Positions 41,036 through 49,260 of a stretch of 63,152 bases of DNA are shown piece after piece; the stretch's first letter is position 1; every line of letters starts with the position of its first letter. A program made the translations under genes and the position numbers. The notes below the pieces were generated by a model. The model was given only the letters and a program-made list of their open reading frames with translations, was not told where the DNA came from and ran no database searches. The stretch is from Pseudonocardia sp. N23. Its GTDB lineage: Bacteria > Actinomycetota > Actinomycetes > Mycobacteriales > Pseudonocardiaceae. The stretch spans positions 1 to 63,152 of the forward strand of contig NZ_BEGX01000031.1 in assembly GCF_002583555.1 (NCBI RefSeq), in the 5' to 3' direction.

Positions 41036-41928
41036 CGCGCCTGTGCTCCTCGCGCTCGCGCCACGTTCATGACGTACTCCCCGTAGCCCGACTTGCCCTG
41101 CGCCGCACCGAGGGCGAGGCAGGCGTCGGCGTCGATCCAGCCGCGGTCGAGCGCGATCTCCTCGAGACACGCGATCCGCACACCCTGGCGGTGCTCGAGG
41201 ATCTGGACGTACTGGCCCGCCTCGACGAGCGAGTCGTGCGTGCCGGTGTCGAGCCACGCGAACCCACGGCCCAGGTCGACGAGGCGGGCCTGGTCGCGCT
41301 CGAGGTACTCGCGGTTGACGTCGGTGATCTCCAGCTCGCCGCGCGCCGACGGGGTCAGCCCGCGCGCGATGTCGACGACCTGGCCGTCGTAGAGGTAGAG
41401 CCCGGTGATCGCCCGGTTGGACCGGGGCGCGACGGGCTTCTCCTCGATGTCGACGAGACGCCCGGACTCGTCGGCGACACCGACGCCGTAGCGCTCGGGG
41501 TCGCGCACCGGGTAGCCGAAGAGCACGGCACCGTCGTCGCCGCGTTCGAGCCGGGCGATGCAGTCGCGCAGCACCGTCGCGAAGCCCTGGCCGTGGAAGA
41601 TGTTGTCGCCCAGCACGAGCGCGCACGCCTCGTCGCCGATGTGGTCGGCGCCGATGAGGAACGCCTGCGCGATGCCGTTGGGCTCGGCCTGAGCGGCGTA
41701 GTCGAGCCGCAGCCCCAGCTCCGAGCCGTCGCCGAGCAGGCGCCGGAACAGCGGCTGCTCCTCCGGCGTCGTGATGACGAGGATGTCCCGGATCCCGGCC
41801 AGCATCAGCACCGAGAGCGGGTAGTAGATCATCGGCTTGTCGAACACCGGGAGCAGCTGCTTCGACACCGCGCGGGTGATCGGGTGCAGCCGGGTGCCGG
41901 CGCCGCCGGCGAGGATGATGCCTTTCAC
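41032..41928 (-). CDS. rmlA: Glucose-1-phosphate thymidylyltransferase RmlA
   Basis: A 298-residue nucleotidyltransferase. It has the signature LAGGAGTRLHPITRAVSKQL, IYYPLSVLMLAGIRDILVI, LGDNIFHGQGF, the product-site GYPVRDPERYGVG and EEKP, AITGLYLYD, and AWLDTGTHDSLVEAG. The first step of dTDP-rhamnose synthesis and the usual feedback-controlled point. GTG at 41928 begins 17 bases after the ubiA stop; a TTG at 41961 would overlap ubiA. Confidence 0.96.
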   Translation of the reverse strand: MKGIILAGGAGTRLHPITRAVSKQLLPVFDKPMIYYPLSVLMLAGIRDILVITTPEEQPLFRRLLGDGSELGLRLDYAAQAEPNGIAQAFLIGADHIGDEACALVLGDNIFHGQGFATVLRDCIARLERGDDGAVLFGYPVRDPERYGVGVADESGRLVDIEEKPVAPRSNRAITGLYLYDGQVVDIARGLTPSARGELEITDVNREYLERDQARLVDLGRGFAWLDTGTHDSLVEAGQYVQILEHRQGVRIACLEEIALDRGWIDADACLALGAAQGKSGYGEYVMNVARARGAQAR

Positions 41929-41944
41929 TGCGTGCGGTGTCCGA

Positions 41945-42865
41945 TCAGCTGTAGACGGCAAGGGTCAATGTTGCGACCCACAGCACGGCGAGGACCTGCA
42001 GGACGTGGTCCTTCAGCGCGATCTCGTCCGGGGCGCCGCCGTTGCCGCTGTCGACGTCGACCGAGTACCGCAGGACCGCGACGACGAACGGCACGATGGA
42101 GATGATCGACCAGACCGAGTTGTGGTGGGCCTCGCGGATCTCGAAGGCCCACAGGTTGTAGGTCATGATCAGCACCGTGGCCGACAGCGCCCACACGAAC
42201 CGCAGGTAGGACGACGAGTAGCTCTCCAGCGACTTGCGGATCTTCGCGCCGGTGCGCTCGGCCAGCATCATCTCGGCGTAGCGCTTGCCTGCGACCATGA
42301 ACAACGAACCGAAGCCCGCCGCGAGCAGGAACCACTGCGACAGCGGGATCGACGCCGCGGCACCGCCGGCGATGGCCCGCAGCAGGAAGCCGGACGCGAC
42401 GATGCAGATGTCGAGCACGGGCTGGTGCTTGAACCAGAAGCAGTAGCCCAGCTGCACCCCGATGTAGACGCCCAGGACGATGAGCAGCTCCGTCGAGGCG
42501 AGGAGGCTCAGCGCGAGCGAACCCAGGATCAGCACGACGGCCAGCACGTACGCCAGCTGCACGGGGACGATCCCGGCGGCGATGGGCCGGTTGCGCTTCG
42601 TGGGGTGGGCCCGGTCGGCCTCGACGTCGTTGGCGTCGTTGACCAGGTAGATCGCCGAGGCCGCGAGCGAGAACGCCACGAAGGCGATGGCCAGGTGGTA
42701 CGCGGAGCGGCCGTCGAACAGGTCACCGGCCGCGAAGGGCGCGGCCAGCACCAGGATGTTCTTGACCCACTGCTTGGGCCGCATGGTGCGCAGCAGGCCC
42801 ACGCCGACGCCCACCGGCGTACGGACCACCGGCGCGGCGGTGGGTGGGGTGTCGGTGCTGGTCAT
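41945..42865 (-). CDS. ubiA: Decaprenyl-phosphate phosphoribosyltransferase UbiA (DPPR synthase)
   Basis: A 306-residue UbiA-fold membrane protein with about nine helices. The prenyl-pyrophosphate-type acidic motif is NDANDVEADRAHPTKRNRP near residue 75; the second acidic region is KRYAEMMLAE. MRPKQWVKNILVLAAPFAAGD at the start is a hallmark of DPPR synthases (Rv3806c type). It transfers phosphoribosyl from PRPP to decaprenyl phosphate, committing carbon to DPA. It overlaps the PAP2 gene by four bases (ATGA), which supplies the next step. Confidence 0.95.
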   Translation of the reverse strand: MTSTDTPPTAAPVVRTPVGVGVGLLRTMRPKQWVKNILVLAAPFAAGDLFDGRSAYHLAIAFVAFSLAASAIYLVNDANDVEADRAHPTKRNRPIAAGIVPVQLAYVLAVVLILGSLALSLLASTELLIVLGVYIGVQLGYCFWFKHQPVLDICIVASGFLLRAIAGGAAASIPLSQWFLLAAGFGSLFMVAGKRYAEMMLAERTGAKIRKSLESYSSSYLRFVWALSATVLIMTYNLWAFEIREAHHNSVWSIISIVPFVVAVLRYSVDVDSGNGGAPDEIALKDHVLQVLAVLWVATLTLAVYS

Positions 42866-43488
42866 CGCTTGCCCACCCGCCGGCGCAGCCACGCCCGGAC
42901 ACCGCCCGCGACGCCCGCGCCGAGCGCAGAGCCGACGAGCACGTCCGACGGGTAGTGCACGCCCAGGACCAGCCGCGACAGCGCCATCGGCGGGACCAGG
43001 ACGGGGACGAGCGGTCGCTCGAGCAGCCCGCCGTAGAGGACCGCGGCCGCGGTGGTGGACGTCGCGTGGGCCGACGGGAAGCTCAGCCGGCTCGGCGTCG
43101 ACACCAGGACGCGGACCGAGGGATCGTCGGGACGACGGCGGCGCACGACGCGCTTCACCGCGATCGAGGCGCCGTGGGCGGCGGCGACACCGGCGACGGC
43201 GCCCAGCCAGTCGCGGCGGCGGCCGCGGTCGACGGCGGCACCGACCAGGCCGAGGAACAGCCAGCCGCCGGCGTGCTCACCGAACAGTGACATGCCGCGG
43301 GCCACGCGCACCACGGGCGGCGTCGCGACGGCGGCCTGGACGGCGTTGAGCATCCGGACCTCGACGGCCCGGTCGGCGGCGTCAGGGACGACGACGAGGG
43401 GGCGCACGCCCGCGGACGGCTCGGCAGAGGTCGGGGTGGACGTCGGGGAGGACGCGGGGACGCCCGGACGGACGACGGGCTCGGCCAC
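42862..43488 (-). CDS. PAP2-family phosphatase (decaprenylphosphoryl-5-phosphoribose phosphatase candidate)
   Basis: A 208-residue membrane phosphatase with the three acid-phosphatase motifs: KRVVRRRRP, FPSAHATST (catalytic His) and SRLVLGVHYPSD. Four to five helices surround them. In mycobacteria the homologous Rv3807c lies beside ubiA and removes the 5-phosphate from the UbiA product. The strong overlap with ubiA supports that job here. A good AGGAGG precedes the GTG, unlike the leaderless genes. Confidence 0.9.
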   Translation of the reverse strand: MAEPVVRPGVPASSPTSTPTSAEPSAGVRPLVVVPDAADRAVEVRMLNAVQAAVATPPVVRVARGMSLFGEHAGGWLFLGLVGAAVDRGRRRDWLGAVAGVAAAHGASIAVKRVVRRRRPDDPSVRVLVSTPSRLSFPSAHATSTTAAAVLYGGLLERPLVPVLVPPMALSRLVLGVHYPSDVLVGSALGAGVAGGVRAWLRRRVGKR

Positions 43489-43554
43489 GGTGGTGGGCCT
43501 CCTGTGCGCCGGACCTGGGGCGGTGGCGCTGCTCGGCGGTTGTTCCGGCGCCCG

Positions 43555-43560
43555 ATGCTA
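43555..43560 (-). promoter_or_regulatory. -10 hexamer of the PAP2-ubiA-rmlA-rmlB operon
   Basis: TAGCAT on the minus strand, sharing bases with the stop codon of the upstream HAD gene. It is followed by a leader of about 60 bases that carries AGGAGG. Confidence 0.45.
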
Positions 43561-44421
43561 CGCGCGGCGCCCCTCCGCTCCCCGCCCGGCCCGGTCGGCA
43601 CGGACAGGTGGTGCCCAGCGTTCGAGCACCTGCGCGACGCCGTCGTGGGCATTGGTGGCGGTCACCTCGTCGGCGACGGCGATCAGCGACGGATGCGCGT
43701 TCCCCATCGCGACGCCGTGTCCGGCCCAGCGCAGCATCTCGATGTCGTTGGGCATGTCGCCGAAGGCCACGACGTCGCCGGCGGTGAGCCCGGCGGCGGC
43801 CGCGACCTCGGCGAGCCCGGTCGCCTTGGTGATCCCCGGCGACGACGCCTCGACGAGGCCGCCGGAGTGGGAGAACGTGAGGTCGACGGCGTCGCCGACG
43901 GCGGGCGTGAGCGCGGCGACCATCTCCTCGCTGGTGGCGCCGGGCATCCGGACGAGCAGCTTCACCGCGGGCCGGGCCAGCAGCGCGGCACGTTCGACGC
44001 GGCCGCTGTCGTCGGCCTCCCACGCGTGCCGGTAGTGCGGCTCGGCGAGGAACTGGGCGTCGACGTCGTCGAACGCGCCCGCGGTGACGCGCTCGACGGC
44101 GATTCCGCAGCCGGGCAGGGCGCGGTGCGCGGCGTCGGCGAGGAAGGCGAGGGTGTCGCGGTCGATCTCGCGGGCCCACAGGACCCGGTCGGCGACGGCG
44201 TCGTAGAGGACGGCGCCGTTGGCGCACAACGCGAGCCCCACGGCGGGCAGCTGCGCGGCGACGGGCGGGATCCACCGCGGCGGCCTCCCGGTGACGAGCA
44301 CGAACCGGCCCCCGCCCGCGACGTAGTCGTCGACGGCACGGGCCGTCCGCGCGGACACCTGCAGCTGCGGGTCGAGCAGCGTCCCGTCGACGTCGGTCGC
44401 GACCAGCCGGGGTGCCTGCAC
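43558..44421 (-). CDS. HAD-superfamily hydrolase, Cof type
   Basis: A 287-residue phosphatase. Motif I is VATDVDGTLLDPQLQ near residue 8, motif II VTGRPPRW, motif III the Lys in GITKATGLAEVAAAAGL, and motif IV GDVVAFGDMPNDIEMLRWAGHGVAMGNAH. The C2B-type cap lies in the middle. Cof-like enzymes dephosphorylate sugar phosphates or cofactors such as FMN; the substrate here is unknown. The GTG is preceded at six bases by TAGTCT. Confidence 0.92.
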   Translation of the reverse strand: MQAPRLVATDVDGTLLDPQLQVSARTARAVDDYVAGGGRFVLVTGRPPRWIPPVAAQLPAVGLALCANGAVLYDAVADRVLWAREIDRDTLAFLADAAHRALPGCGIAVERVTAGAFDDVDAQFLAEPHYRHAWEADDSGRVERAALLARPAVKLLVRMPGATSEEMVAALTPAVGDAVDLTFSHSGGLVEASSPGITKATGLAEVAAAAGLTAGDVVAFGDMPNDIEMLRWAGHGVAMGNAHPSLIAVADEVTATNAHDGVAQVLERWAPPVRADRAGRGAEGRRA

Positions 44422-44427
44422 CCGATC

Positions 44428-44433
44428 AGACTA
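44428..44433 (-). promoter_or_regulatory. -10 hexamer of the HAD gene (leaderless)
   Basis: TAGTCT on the minus strand, six bases before the GTG at 44421. Confidence 0.45.
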
Positions 44434-44447
44434 CGTGCCGGCCCGCA

Positions 44448-44490
44448 CGTCAGAGGATCGCGACGGCTCCCTGCGTCAGAGGATCGCGAC
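44448..44490 (-). repeat. 17-bp direct duplication of the DUF350 gene 3' end
   Basis: CGTCAGAGGATCGCGAC occurs at 44448-44464 and 44474-44490. The right copy contains the last codons and stop of the DUF350 gene; the left copy repeats them (VAIL-stop) just outside the gene. Confidence 0.8.
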
Positions 44491-44928
44491 CGCGACGACC
44501 AGGCCCAGGCCGATGTGCGCTGCGGCGACGACCCAGGCCTGCGGCTTGAGGTCGGGTGCGGCGAGGACGGCGCCGATGTCGATGCCCGTCACCCACTCCA
44601 GCAGCCGCACGGCCAGCACCTGGGCGATGATCCCGACGAGGCCGAAGATCAGCGAGGCCAGCAGGCCCTCGGCGAGGGCACCGGAGACGCTGTAGATCGC
44701 GGTCACGACGATGAGCGCCATGCTCACCATGCCCGCGGAGGTGACGACGACGGAGTTGGGCAGCCCGTCACGGACCATGCGGTTGAGCTTGCCGGGCGTC
44801 GTCAGGTCGATGGCCCAGAAACCGAGCAGCATCAACAACAGACCGATCAGCGCGTACAGCAGGATCGCGCCGATGCCGCGGCCGACGGTCCCGAAGAATC
44901 CCGCCTCGAGGGCCAGCTGGGTGGTCAT
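44476..44928 (-). CDS. DUF350 membrane protein (YjfL-like)
   Basis: A 150-residue protein with four hydrophobic helices arranged as two DUF350 repeats. The first begins GRGIGAILLYALIGLLLMLLGFWAIDLTTPGKL, and the second has LLASLIFGLVGIIAQVLAVRLLEW. AAGGAACACCC precedes the ATG. It follows the ATP-grasp gene by 50 bases. In E. coli the same three protein types occur together (yjfL, yjfM, yjfC). Function is unknown; a membrane channel or anchor for the modification system is speculative. Confidence 0.92.
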   Translation of the reverse strand: MTTQLALEAGFFGTVGRGIGAILLYALIGLLLMLLGFWAIDLTTPGKLNRMVRDGLPNSVVVTSAGMVSMALIVVTAIYSVSGALAEGLLASLIFGLVGIIAQVLAVRLLEWVTGIDIGAVLAAPDLKPQAWVVAAAHIGLGLVVAVAIL

Positions 44929-44978
44929 GGGTGTTCCTTCCGGGGAGCGGGATCAGGCTCGGGGATCGGGGGTGGGGA

Positions 44979-46145
44979 TCAGGACTCGGGGATGCGGTGC
45001 GGGACGAATGCGGCGCCGTCGTCGGTGACCAGCCCGACGGTCTCGCGGATACCGAGCCCGGCGGAGGCGTCGCCGACCACCCACGCGCCCAGTGCCGGCC
45101 GGAACCCGTCGAACTCCGGCAGGGGGTCGAACAGCTGGTAGACGTATCCTTCCTCGCCGTACACGCCGCCGGTGGACACCTCGCTGCCCGGTGACACGAT
45201 CGAGACGTTCGCCCCTTCGCGGCCGAGGAGCGGCTTGCGCACGTAGTCGGTCAGCAGGCCGGGGTTCTGCAGGTAGGCGGGCAGCAGGTTCGGGTGCCCC
45301 GGGTACATCTCCCAGAGCACGGCGAGCAGCGCCTTGTTGGACAGCAACGACTTCCACAGCGGCTCGAGCCACAGCGTGTCGGGCAGGCTGCGGGCGACGC
45401 TCTTGCCGAAGTCGTCCGAGAGCACCCACTCCCACGGGTAGAGCTTGAACACCGCGGCCATCGGCGCTTCGGCGAGGTCGACGAAGCGGTCGAGCGCCGC
45501 CTCCCAGCCGATGTCCTCGATCGCGAGGCCGACGGTGTCGATGCCCGCCTCGGCCGCCGTCTCCTGCAGGTAGCCGACGGTGACGTGGTCCTCGCCGGTG
45601 GTCTCCGACCCCGACCAGGTGAAGTGCACCTCGGAGCCCGGCAGCCCCGCCTTGATCTCCGTCCAGCGCTCGACGAGCTTCTCGTGCAGCGAGTTCCACT
45701 GGTCGTCGTCGGGGTGGGTGTCCTTGAGCCAGTACCACTGCAGCAGCGACGCCTCGAGCAGCGTCGTCGGGGTGTCGGCGTTGTACTCCAGCATCTTCGC
45801 CGGGCCGGACCCGTCGTAGCGCAGGTCGAACCGCCCGTAGACGTGCGGGTCGTGCCGCTTCCACGACGCGGCGACGGCCTCCCAGCACCACTCGGGCAGC
45901 GCGAAGTCGCGGAACCGCTCGGTGGTGACGACATGGTCGACCGCGTCCAGGCACATCGAGTGCAGGAGCTCGACGTCGGCCTCGAGGGAGAGGATCTCGT
46001 CCATCTCGAAGACGTAGTGCACCGACTCGTCCCAGTACGGGCGGGCGGCGCCGCCCTCGCCGCGGCCCGGGGTGCCGTAGACCATGCCCTGCTCGGCGAC
46101 GATCTTCTCCCAGCCGGGCCGGGGCGTGCTCTTCTCCCTGCGCAT
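44979..46145 (-). CDS. Glutathionylspermidine synthase-family ATP-grasp enzyme (YgiC/YjfC-like)
   Basis: A 388-residue protein of the GSP_synth family without the amidase domain of bifunctional GspS. Motifs: YWDESVHYVFEMDEI, FDLRYDGSGPAKMLEYNADTPTTLLEA (substrate and metal region), FVDLAEAPMAAVFKLYPWEW, KPLLGREGANVSIV (ATP-grasp lysine and loop), and a C-terminal GYVYQLFDPLPEFDG. The fold joins an amine to a carboxylate using ATP, but actinobacteria are not known to make glutathionylspermidine, so the true substrate is probably a protein or peptide. The ATG directly follows the stop of the small anchored-protein gene. Confidence 0.92.
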   Translation of the reverse strand: MRREKSTPRPGWEKIVAEQGMVYGTPGRGEGGAARPYWDESVHYVFEMDEILSLEADVELLHSMCLDAVDHVVTTERFRDFALPEWCWEAVAASWKRHDPHVYGRFDLRYDGSGPAKMLEYNADTPTTLLEASLLQWYWLKDTHPDDDQWNSLHEKLVERWTEIKAGLPGSEVHFTWSGSETTGEDHVTVGYLQETAAEAGIDTVGLAIEDIGWEAALDRFVDLAEAPMAAVFKLYPWEWVLSDDFGKSVARSLPDTLWLEPLWKSLLSNKALLAVLWEMYPGHPNLLPAYLQNPGLLTDYVRKPLLGREGANVSIVSPGSEVSTGGVYGEEGYVYQLFDPLPEFDGFRPALGAWVVGDASAGLGIRETVGLVTDDGAAFVPHRIPES

Positions 46146-46793
46146 CTACGACCCGCTGCTGCTGGAACCGCCGCTGCTGGACGACCCCTTGCTGGAGACG
46201 CCGAGCCCGCCGCGGGAGATCGTCTTGCCGGAGGTGCCGCTCTTGACGGTGGCCGAGTCCTTGGGGACGACGGTCGAGCCGCCCGACGCGACCTGCCCGA
46301 CGTTGCCGGCGCCGCCGTAGTTGTAGTGGTACTGCCGGCCGCCGCCACCGATGAAGATCGGGTAGAGGCCGCCGCCGTAGTAGCCGCCCGAGGCGGTGTT
46401 GGCGGGCGTGGCGCAGTTGCTGTCGTCGACCACGACGTTGTTGTCGTCGACGCAGCGGGCCTCGACGTCGTCGCCCGCGTTGGCGATGGCGTAGCCGATC
46501 GCGATCACGGCGACGACCCCGACGGTGACGCCGGTGCCGATGAGGATCCGCTTGCGCTTCTTGTTCTTCGCCTGCGCCTCGAGGACTCGTGCGGACGCCT
46601 CCTCCCGCTCGCGGCGCTCCGCCTGCTGGCGGGCGCGGCGCTCGGCGAGTGTCGGCTCCCGGGGCGTGGTGCTCTCGTCCTGGAAGCTCATCCGGCCGCG
46701 CTGAGCCGGTTCGCCCGGCTGTCCCTGTGGCGGCCGTTCCGGCTGCTCACCGTTCGCGTCCGGCCGCTCGCCGCCGGGTGTTCCCTCGGACAT
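46146..46793 (-). CDS. Membrane-anchored Gly/Ser-rich protein, likely partner of the ATP-grasp enzyme
   Basis: A 215-residue protein. It has a charged N-terminal region with a coiled coil (LAERRARQQAERREREEASARVL) and one membrane helix near residues 86-106 (ILIGTGVTVGVVAVIAIGYAIA). An outer Cys pair (ARCVDD and DSNCAT), a Gly/Tyr-rich stretch and then TISRGGLGVSSKGSSSSGG at the C-terminus follow. E. coli YgiB/YjfM, which neighbour GspS-like enzymes, also end with an RGGFG string as recalled, so this looks like the equivalent. TATAGGGT 18 bases upstream is the likely promoter. GTG 46796 is an alternative start. Confidence 0.8.
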   Translation of the reverse strand: MSEGTPGGERPDANGEQPERPPQGQPGEPAQRGRMSFQDESTTPREPTLAERRARQQAERREREEASARVLEAQAKNKKRKRILIGTGVTVGVVAVIAIGYAIANAGDDVEARCVDDNNVVVDDSNCATPANTASGGYYGGGLYPIFIGGGGRQYHYNYGGAGNVGQVASGGSTVVPKDSATVKSGTSGKTISRGGLGVSSKGSSSSGGSSSSGS

Positions 46794-46920
46794 CACTCAC
46801 CCCCGCGCGCACCCTATAGGCCCTGCCGATCACAGCGGAACGCCGCACGTCCGCCGCACCCGGGCGACCGATGACCGCCCAGTCGCGACGCCCCCTCTCT
46901 CACCCGATCCGGGTAACGGC

Positions 46921-48159
46921 ATGATGACGGCCGACATGGCCACGCCCCTCACCGCGCCGGAGCGGCGGTCCCCCACCGCCGCCCGTCGTCGCCCCCCCGG
47001 TGGATCCCGGCCCCCGGCCTCCCGCCCGCAGCGGGAGCCCGACCGGGCGTCCAAGCGCGCACTGCACCCGGTGCGGCGCATCGTGATCGGCGTCCTCATC
47101 GGCGCTGTGACGATGCTGGCCGTCACCCTGCTCGACCGGTTCGCCGACACGTCGGTGCCGGTGCTGAGCACGTTGGCCACGCTGCCCGACCCGGCCGCGG
47201 CCGAGGCCCGCCGGCTCGCCGACCTGCCGCCGCCGCCCGCCGAGGCCGGCACCTGCCTCAACTGGACCCGGGCCGACGCGGCCGACACCGTCGCCGTCCC
47301 GTGCACCCAGTCGCACCGGTTCGAGCAGGCCGGCTCGGTGCAGGTCACCGACCAGGCCACGCTTCCCGACGACAGGACGTGGCGCCGGCTCGTCAGCGAG
47401 CGCTGCACCCCGATGGTGGCCGCCTATCTGGGTGACAGGTTCGACCAGGACGGCAAGTTCCGGGTCGGGGCGCTCAAGCCGTCGCAGACGAAGTGGGGCG
47501 AGGGCGAGCGCTCGATGCGCTGCGGCCTGCAGACCAACACCAAGAGCGGCAGCTTCCTGCCCATCACCGGCAAGGTCGCCGACCAGGACCAGTCCAAGGT
47601 CGAGGCCCCGGGCACCTGCCTGGCGATCGACGGCAGGACCGTCGGCGACCCGGTGCCGTGCGCGGGTCCGCATGCGGTCGAGTCCGTCGGCGTCGTCGAC
47701 CTGGCCGAGCAGTTCAAGGACGGCAAGTACCCGTCGGTCGACGACCAGGACAAGTACCTGCAGACGAAGTGCGGCGAGATCGCGGGGCAGTACGGCGGCG
47801 GCGCCGACGCCCTCGCACAGAAGAAGCTGACGGTCTACTGGGACAACGTGGCCGAGCAGTCGTGGCAGGTCGGCTCGCACAAGGTCAACTGCAACCTGGC
47901 CGCCCTGCTCCCGGACCGCAGCGGGTTCGCTCCCGTCACCGGCACGGCCAAGGGCCCGGTCACCGTCGCCGGTACCCCGGCCCCGCCCACACAGCCGGGA
48001 ACTCCGGCGTCCCCGGGTGCCCCCACCGAGGGCTCGACCGCACCGCCCACCAGCGCCGTCGACGCCCCACCCGCGGGCACGACCGTGGAGCCGCCGGTCC
48101 CGATCCCGACGCAGGTGCTGCCCCTCCCGGGCACCGGCGGCGGGGCCGGCAACACCTGA
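46921..48159 (+). CDS. Septum formation family membrane protein
   Basis: A 412-residue protein. It has about 50 basic, Pro-rich residues, one membrane helix near 52-70 (IVIGVLIGAVTMLAVTLL) and two outer copies of a domain, each with paired cysteines. The first begins GTCLNWTRADAADTVAVPCTQSHRFEQ, and the second begins GTCLAIDGRTVGDPVPCAGPHAVESVG. The C-terminal 80 residues are Pro/Thr-rich, wall-spanning in appearance. The repeated C..PC..HxxE pattern is the septum-formation domain of actinobacteria. Start is uncertain: ATGs at 46921, 46924 and 46936. Confidence 0.85.
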   Translation: MMTADMATPLTAPERRSPTAARRRPPGGSRPPASRPQREPDRASKRALHPVRRIVIGVLIGAVTMLAVTLLDRFADTSVPVLSTLATLPDPAAAEARRLADLPPPPAEAGTCLNWTRADAADTVAVPCTQSHRFEQAGSVQVTDQATLPDDRTWRRLVSERCTPMVAAYLGDRFDQDGKFRVGALKPSQTKWGEGERSMRCGLQTNTKSGSFLPITGKVADQDQSKVEAPGTCLAIDGRTVGDPVPCAGPHAVESVGVVDLAEQFKDGKYPSVDDQDKYLQTKCGEIAGQYGGGADALAQKKLTVYWDNVAEQSWQVGSHKVNCNLAALLPDRSGFAPVTGTAKGPVTVAGTPAPPTQPGTPASPGAPTEGSTAPPTSAVDAPPAGTTVEPPVPIPTQVLPLPGTGGGAGNT

Positions 48160-48175
48160 TCCGTTGACCGTCGAG

Positions 48176-48514
48176 ATGAGCCGGCGCCGCTTCGAGGAGC
48201 TGGTCGGCGACGCGCTCGACGCCGTCCCCCGGGAGCTGGCGTCGGCGATGGACAACGTCGTCGTCCTCGTCGAGGCGCGCCATCCCGACGACGAGACGCT
48301 GCTCGGCCTCTACGAGGGCGTCGCGCTCACCGAGCGCACCACCGACTACGCGGGCGTCCTGCCCGACCGCATCACCCTGTTCCAGGACGCGATCCTCGAC
48401 ATCTGCGAGGACGAGGACGACGTCGTCCACGAGGTCGCGGTCACCGTGGTGCACGAGATCGCGCACCATTTCGGAATCGACGAGGACACCCTGCACCGCC
48501 TCGGCTGGGGCTGA
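48176..48514 (+). CDS. Minimal zincin-like metallopeptidase
   Basis: A 112-residue protein with the HEIAHHFG motif (HExxH plus His) near residue 98, preceded by a helical region and TLFQDAILDICEDEDDVVHEVAVTVV. This is the small acid metallopeptidase/DUF1025-type family; the acidic Asp three residues after HHFG could be the third ligand. It has no signal peptide, so it is cytoplasmic. The ATG lies 16 bases after the septum-formation gene stop, so they are probably cotranscribed. Substrate unknown. Confidence 0.88.
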   Translation: MSRRRFEELVGDALDAVPRELASAMDNVVVLVEARHPDDETLLGLYEGVALTERTTDYAGVLPDRITLFQDAILDICEDEDDVVHEVAVTVVHEIAHHFGIDEDTLHRLGWG

Positions 48515-48532
48515 CCGGCCGCACGCCCCCGG

Positions 48533-48568
48533 CGTGACGGCGGTCAGCCGGTGGCGCCCGCCGTCACG
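48533..48568 (+). terminator. Bidirectional terminator hairpin
   Basis: CGTGACGGCGG (48533-48543) and CCGCCGTCACG (48558-48568) form a perfect 11-bp stem with a 14-base loop between the convergent metallopeptidase and phosphatase genes. The right arm lies inside the phosphatase coding end. Confidence 0.6.
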
Positions 48569-49260
48569 TCGCCCGGCAGGGTCGGGCCGCTGTCCCACAG
48601 CTGCAGCGTCCAGCCCGTGTCGGAGCCCGGGTCACGGACCAGCACGACCCGGCCGGTGTTGGGCACGTACGCGGTCTCGACGGTGTCGCCCAGCAGCGCA
48701 CCGGCGATGATCCGGATCGTCGCGCCGTGGCTGACCAGCACGATCGCCGATCCGGGCGGCAGGTCGTCCGCGGCACGGGCCAGCTCGTCGACGACGGGCA
48801 ACGCCCGATCCCGGACGTCCGCGGCCGACTCGCCGCCCGGCATGCTGCGGCCGAGATCGCCACCCCACCAGGCGTCGTAGACGTCCTCGAAGATGCGCCG
48901 GGACCGCGCGTCAGCGGCACCCTCCAGTTCGCCGACCGAGATCTCGTGCACGCCGTCCAGAACCGTCACGGGCAGCCCGTGGGCCTCCGCGACGGGTGCG
49001 GCCGTCTCCTGCGCGCGGGTCGCCTTGGAGGCGAACACGGCGCGGACCGGCCAGTCGGCCAGCACCCCGGCGACGCCGAGGGCCTGTTCCTGCCCCAGCG
49101 GGTTGAGCGGGTACCCGGGCAGTGCGGTGTCGAGGACGTGCCCGGCGTTGGCGTCGGTCTGTCCGTGCCGCACCAGGACGAGCCGCAGCCCGTCGACGGG
49201 GACCTCCAGCGGCTCGTCGTCGGTGCCCGTGTCGGTCCCGGCGTCGATCGTGCCCGTCAT
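48544..49260 (-). CDS. Histidine phosphatase family protein
   Basis: A 238-residue member of the phosphoglycerate mutase-like family. It has the catalytic LVLVRHGQTDANAG near residue 33, ASKATRAQETAAPVAEAHGL, the acidic HEISVGELEG, GESAADVRDRALPVV and the second His in VLVSHGATIRI. It is most like the broad-specificity phosphatases (GpgP/CobC-like) rather than true mutases. Its ATG overlaps the pheA stop, so it is cotranscribed with pheA. This pair is adjacent in many actinobacteria. Confidence 0.92.
   Translation of the reverse strand: MTGTIDAGTDTGTDDEPLEVPVDGLRLVLVRHGQTDANAGHVLDTALPGYPLNPLGQEQALGVAGVLADWPVRAVFASKATRAQETAAPVAEAHGLPVTVLDGVHEISVGELEGAADARSRRIFEDVYDAWWGGDLGRSMPGGESAADVRDRALPVVDELARAADDLPPGSAIVLVSHGATIRIIAGALLGDTVETAYVPNTGRVVLVRDPGSDTGWTLQLWDSGPTLPGDVTAGATG

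Noticed and set aside
44979..46145. Calling this enzyme a genuine glutathionylspermidine synthase
   Set aside because: The amidase domain is absent, actinobacteria are not known to make the product, and the neighbours point to the YjfL/YjfM/YjfC-type system.
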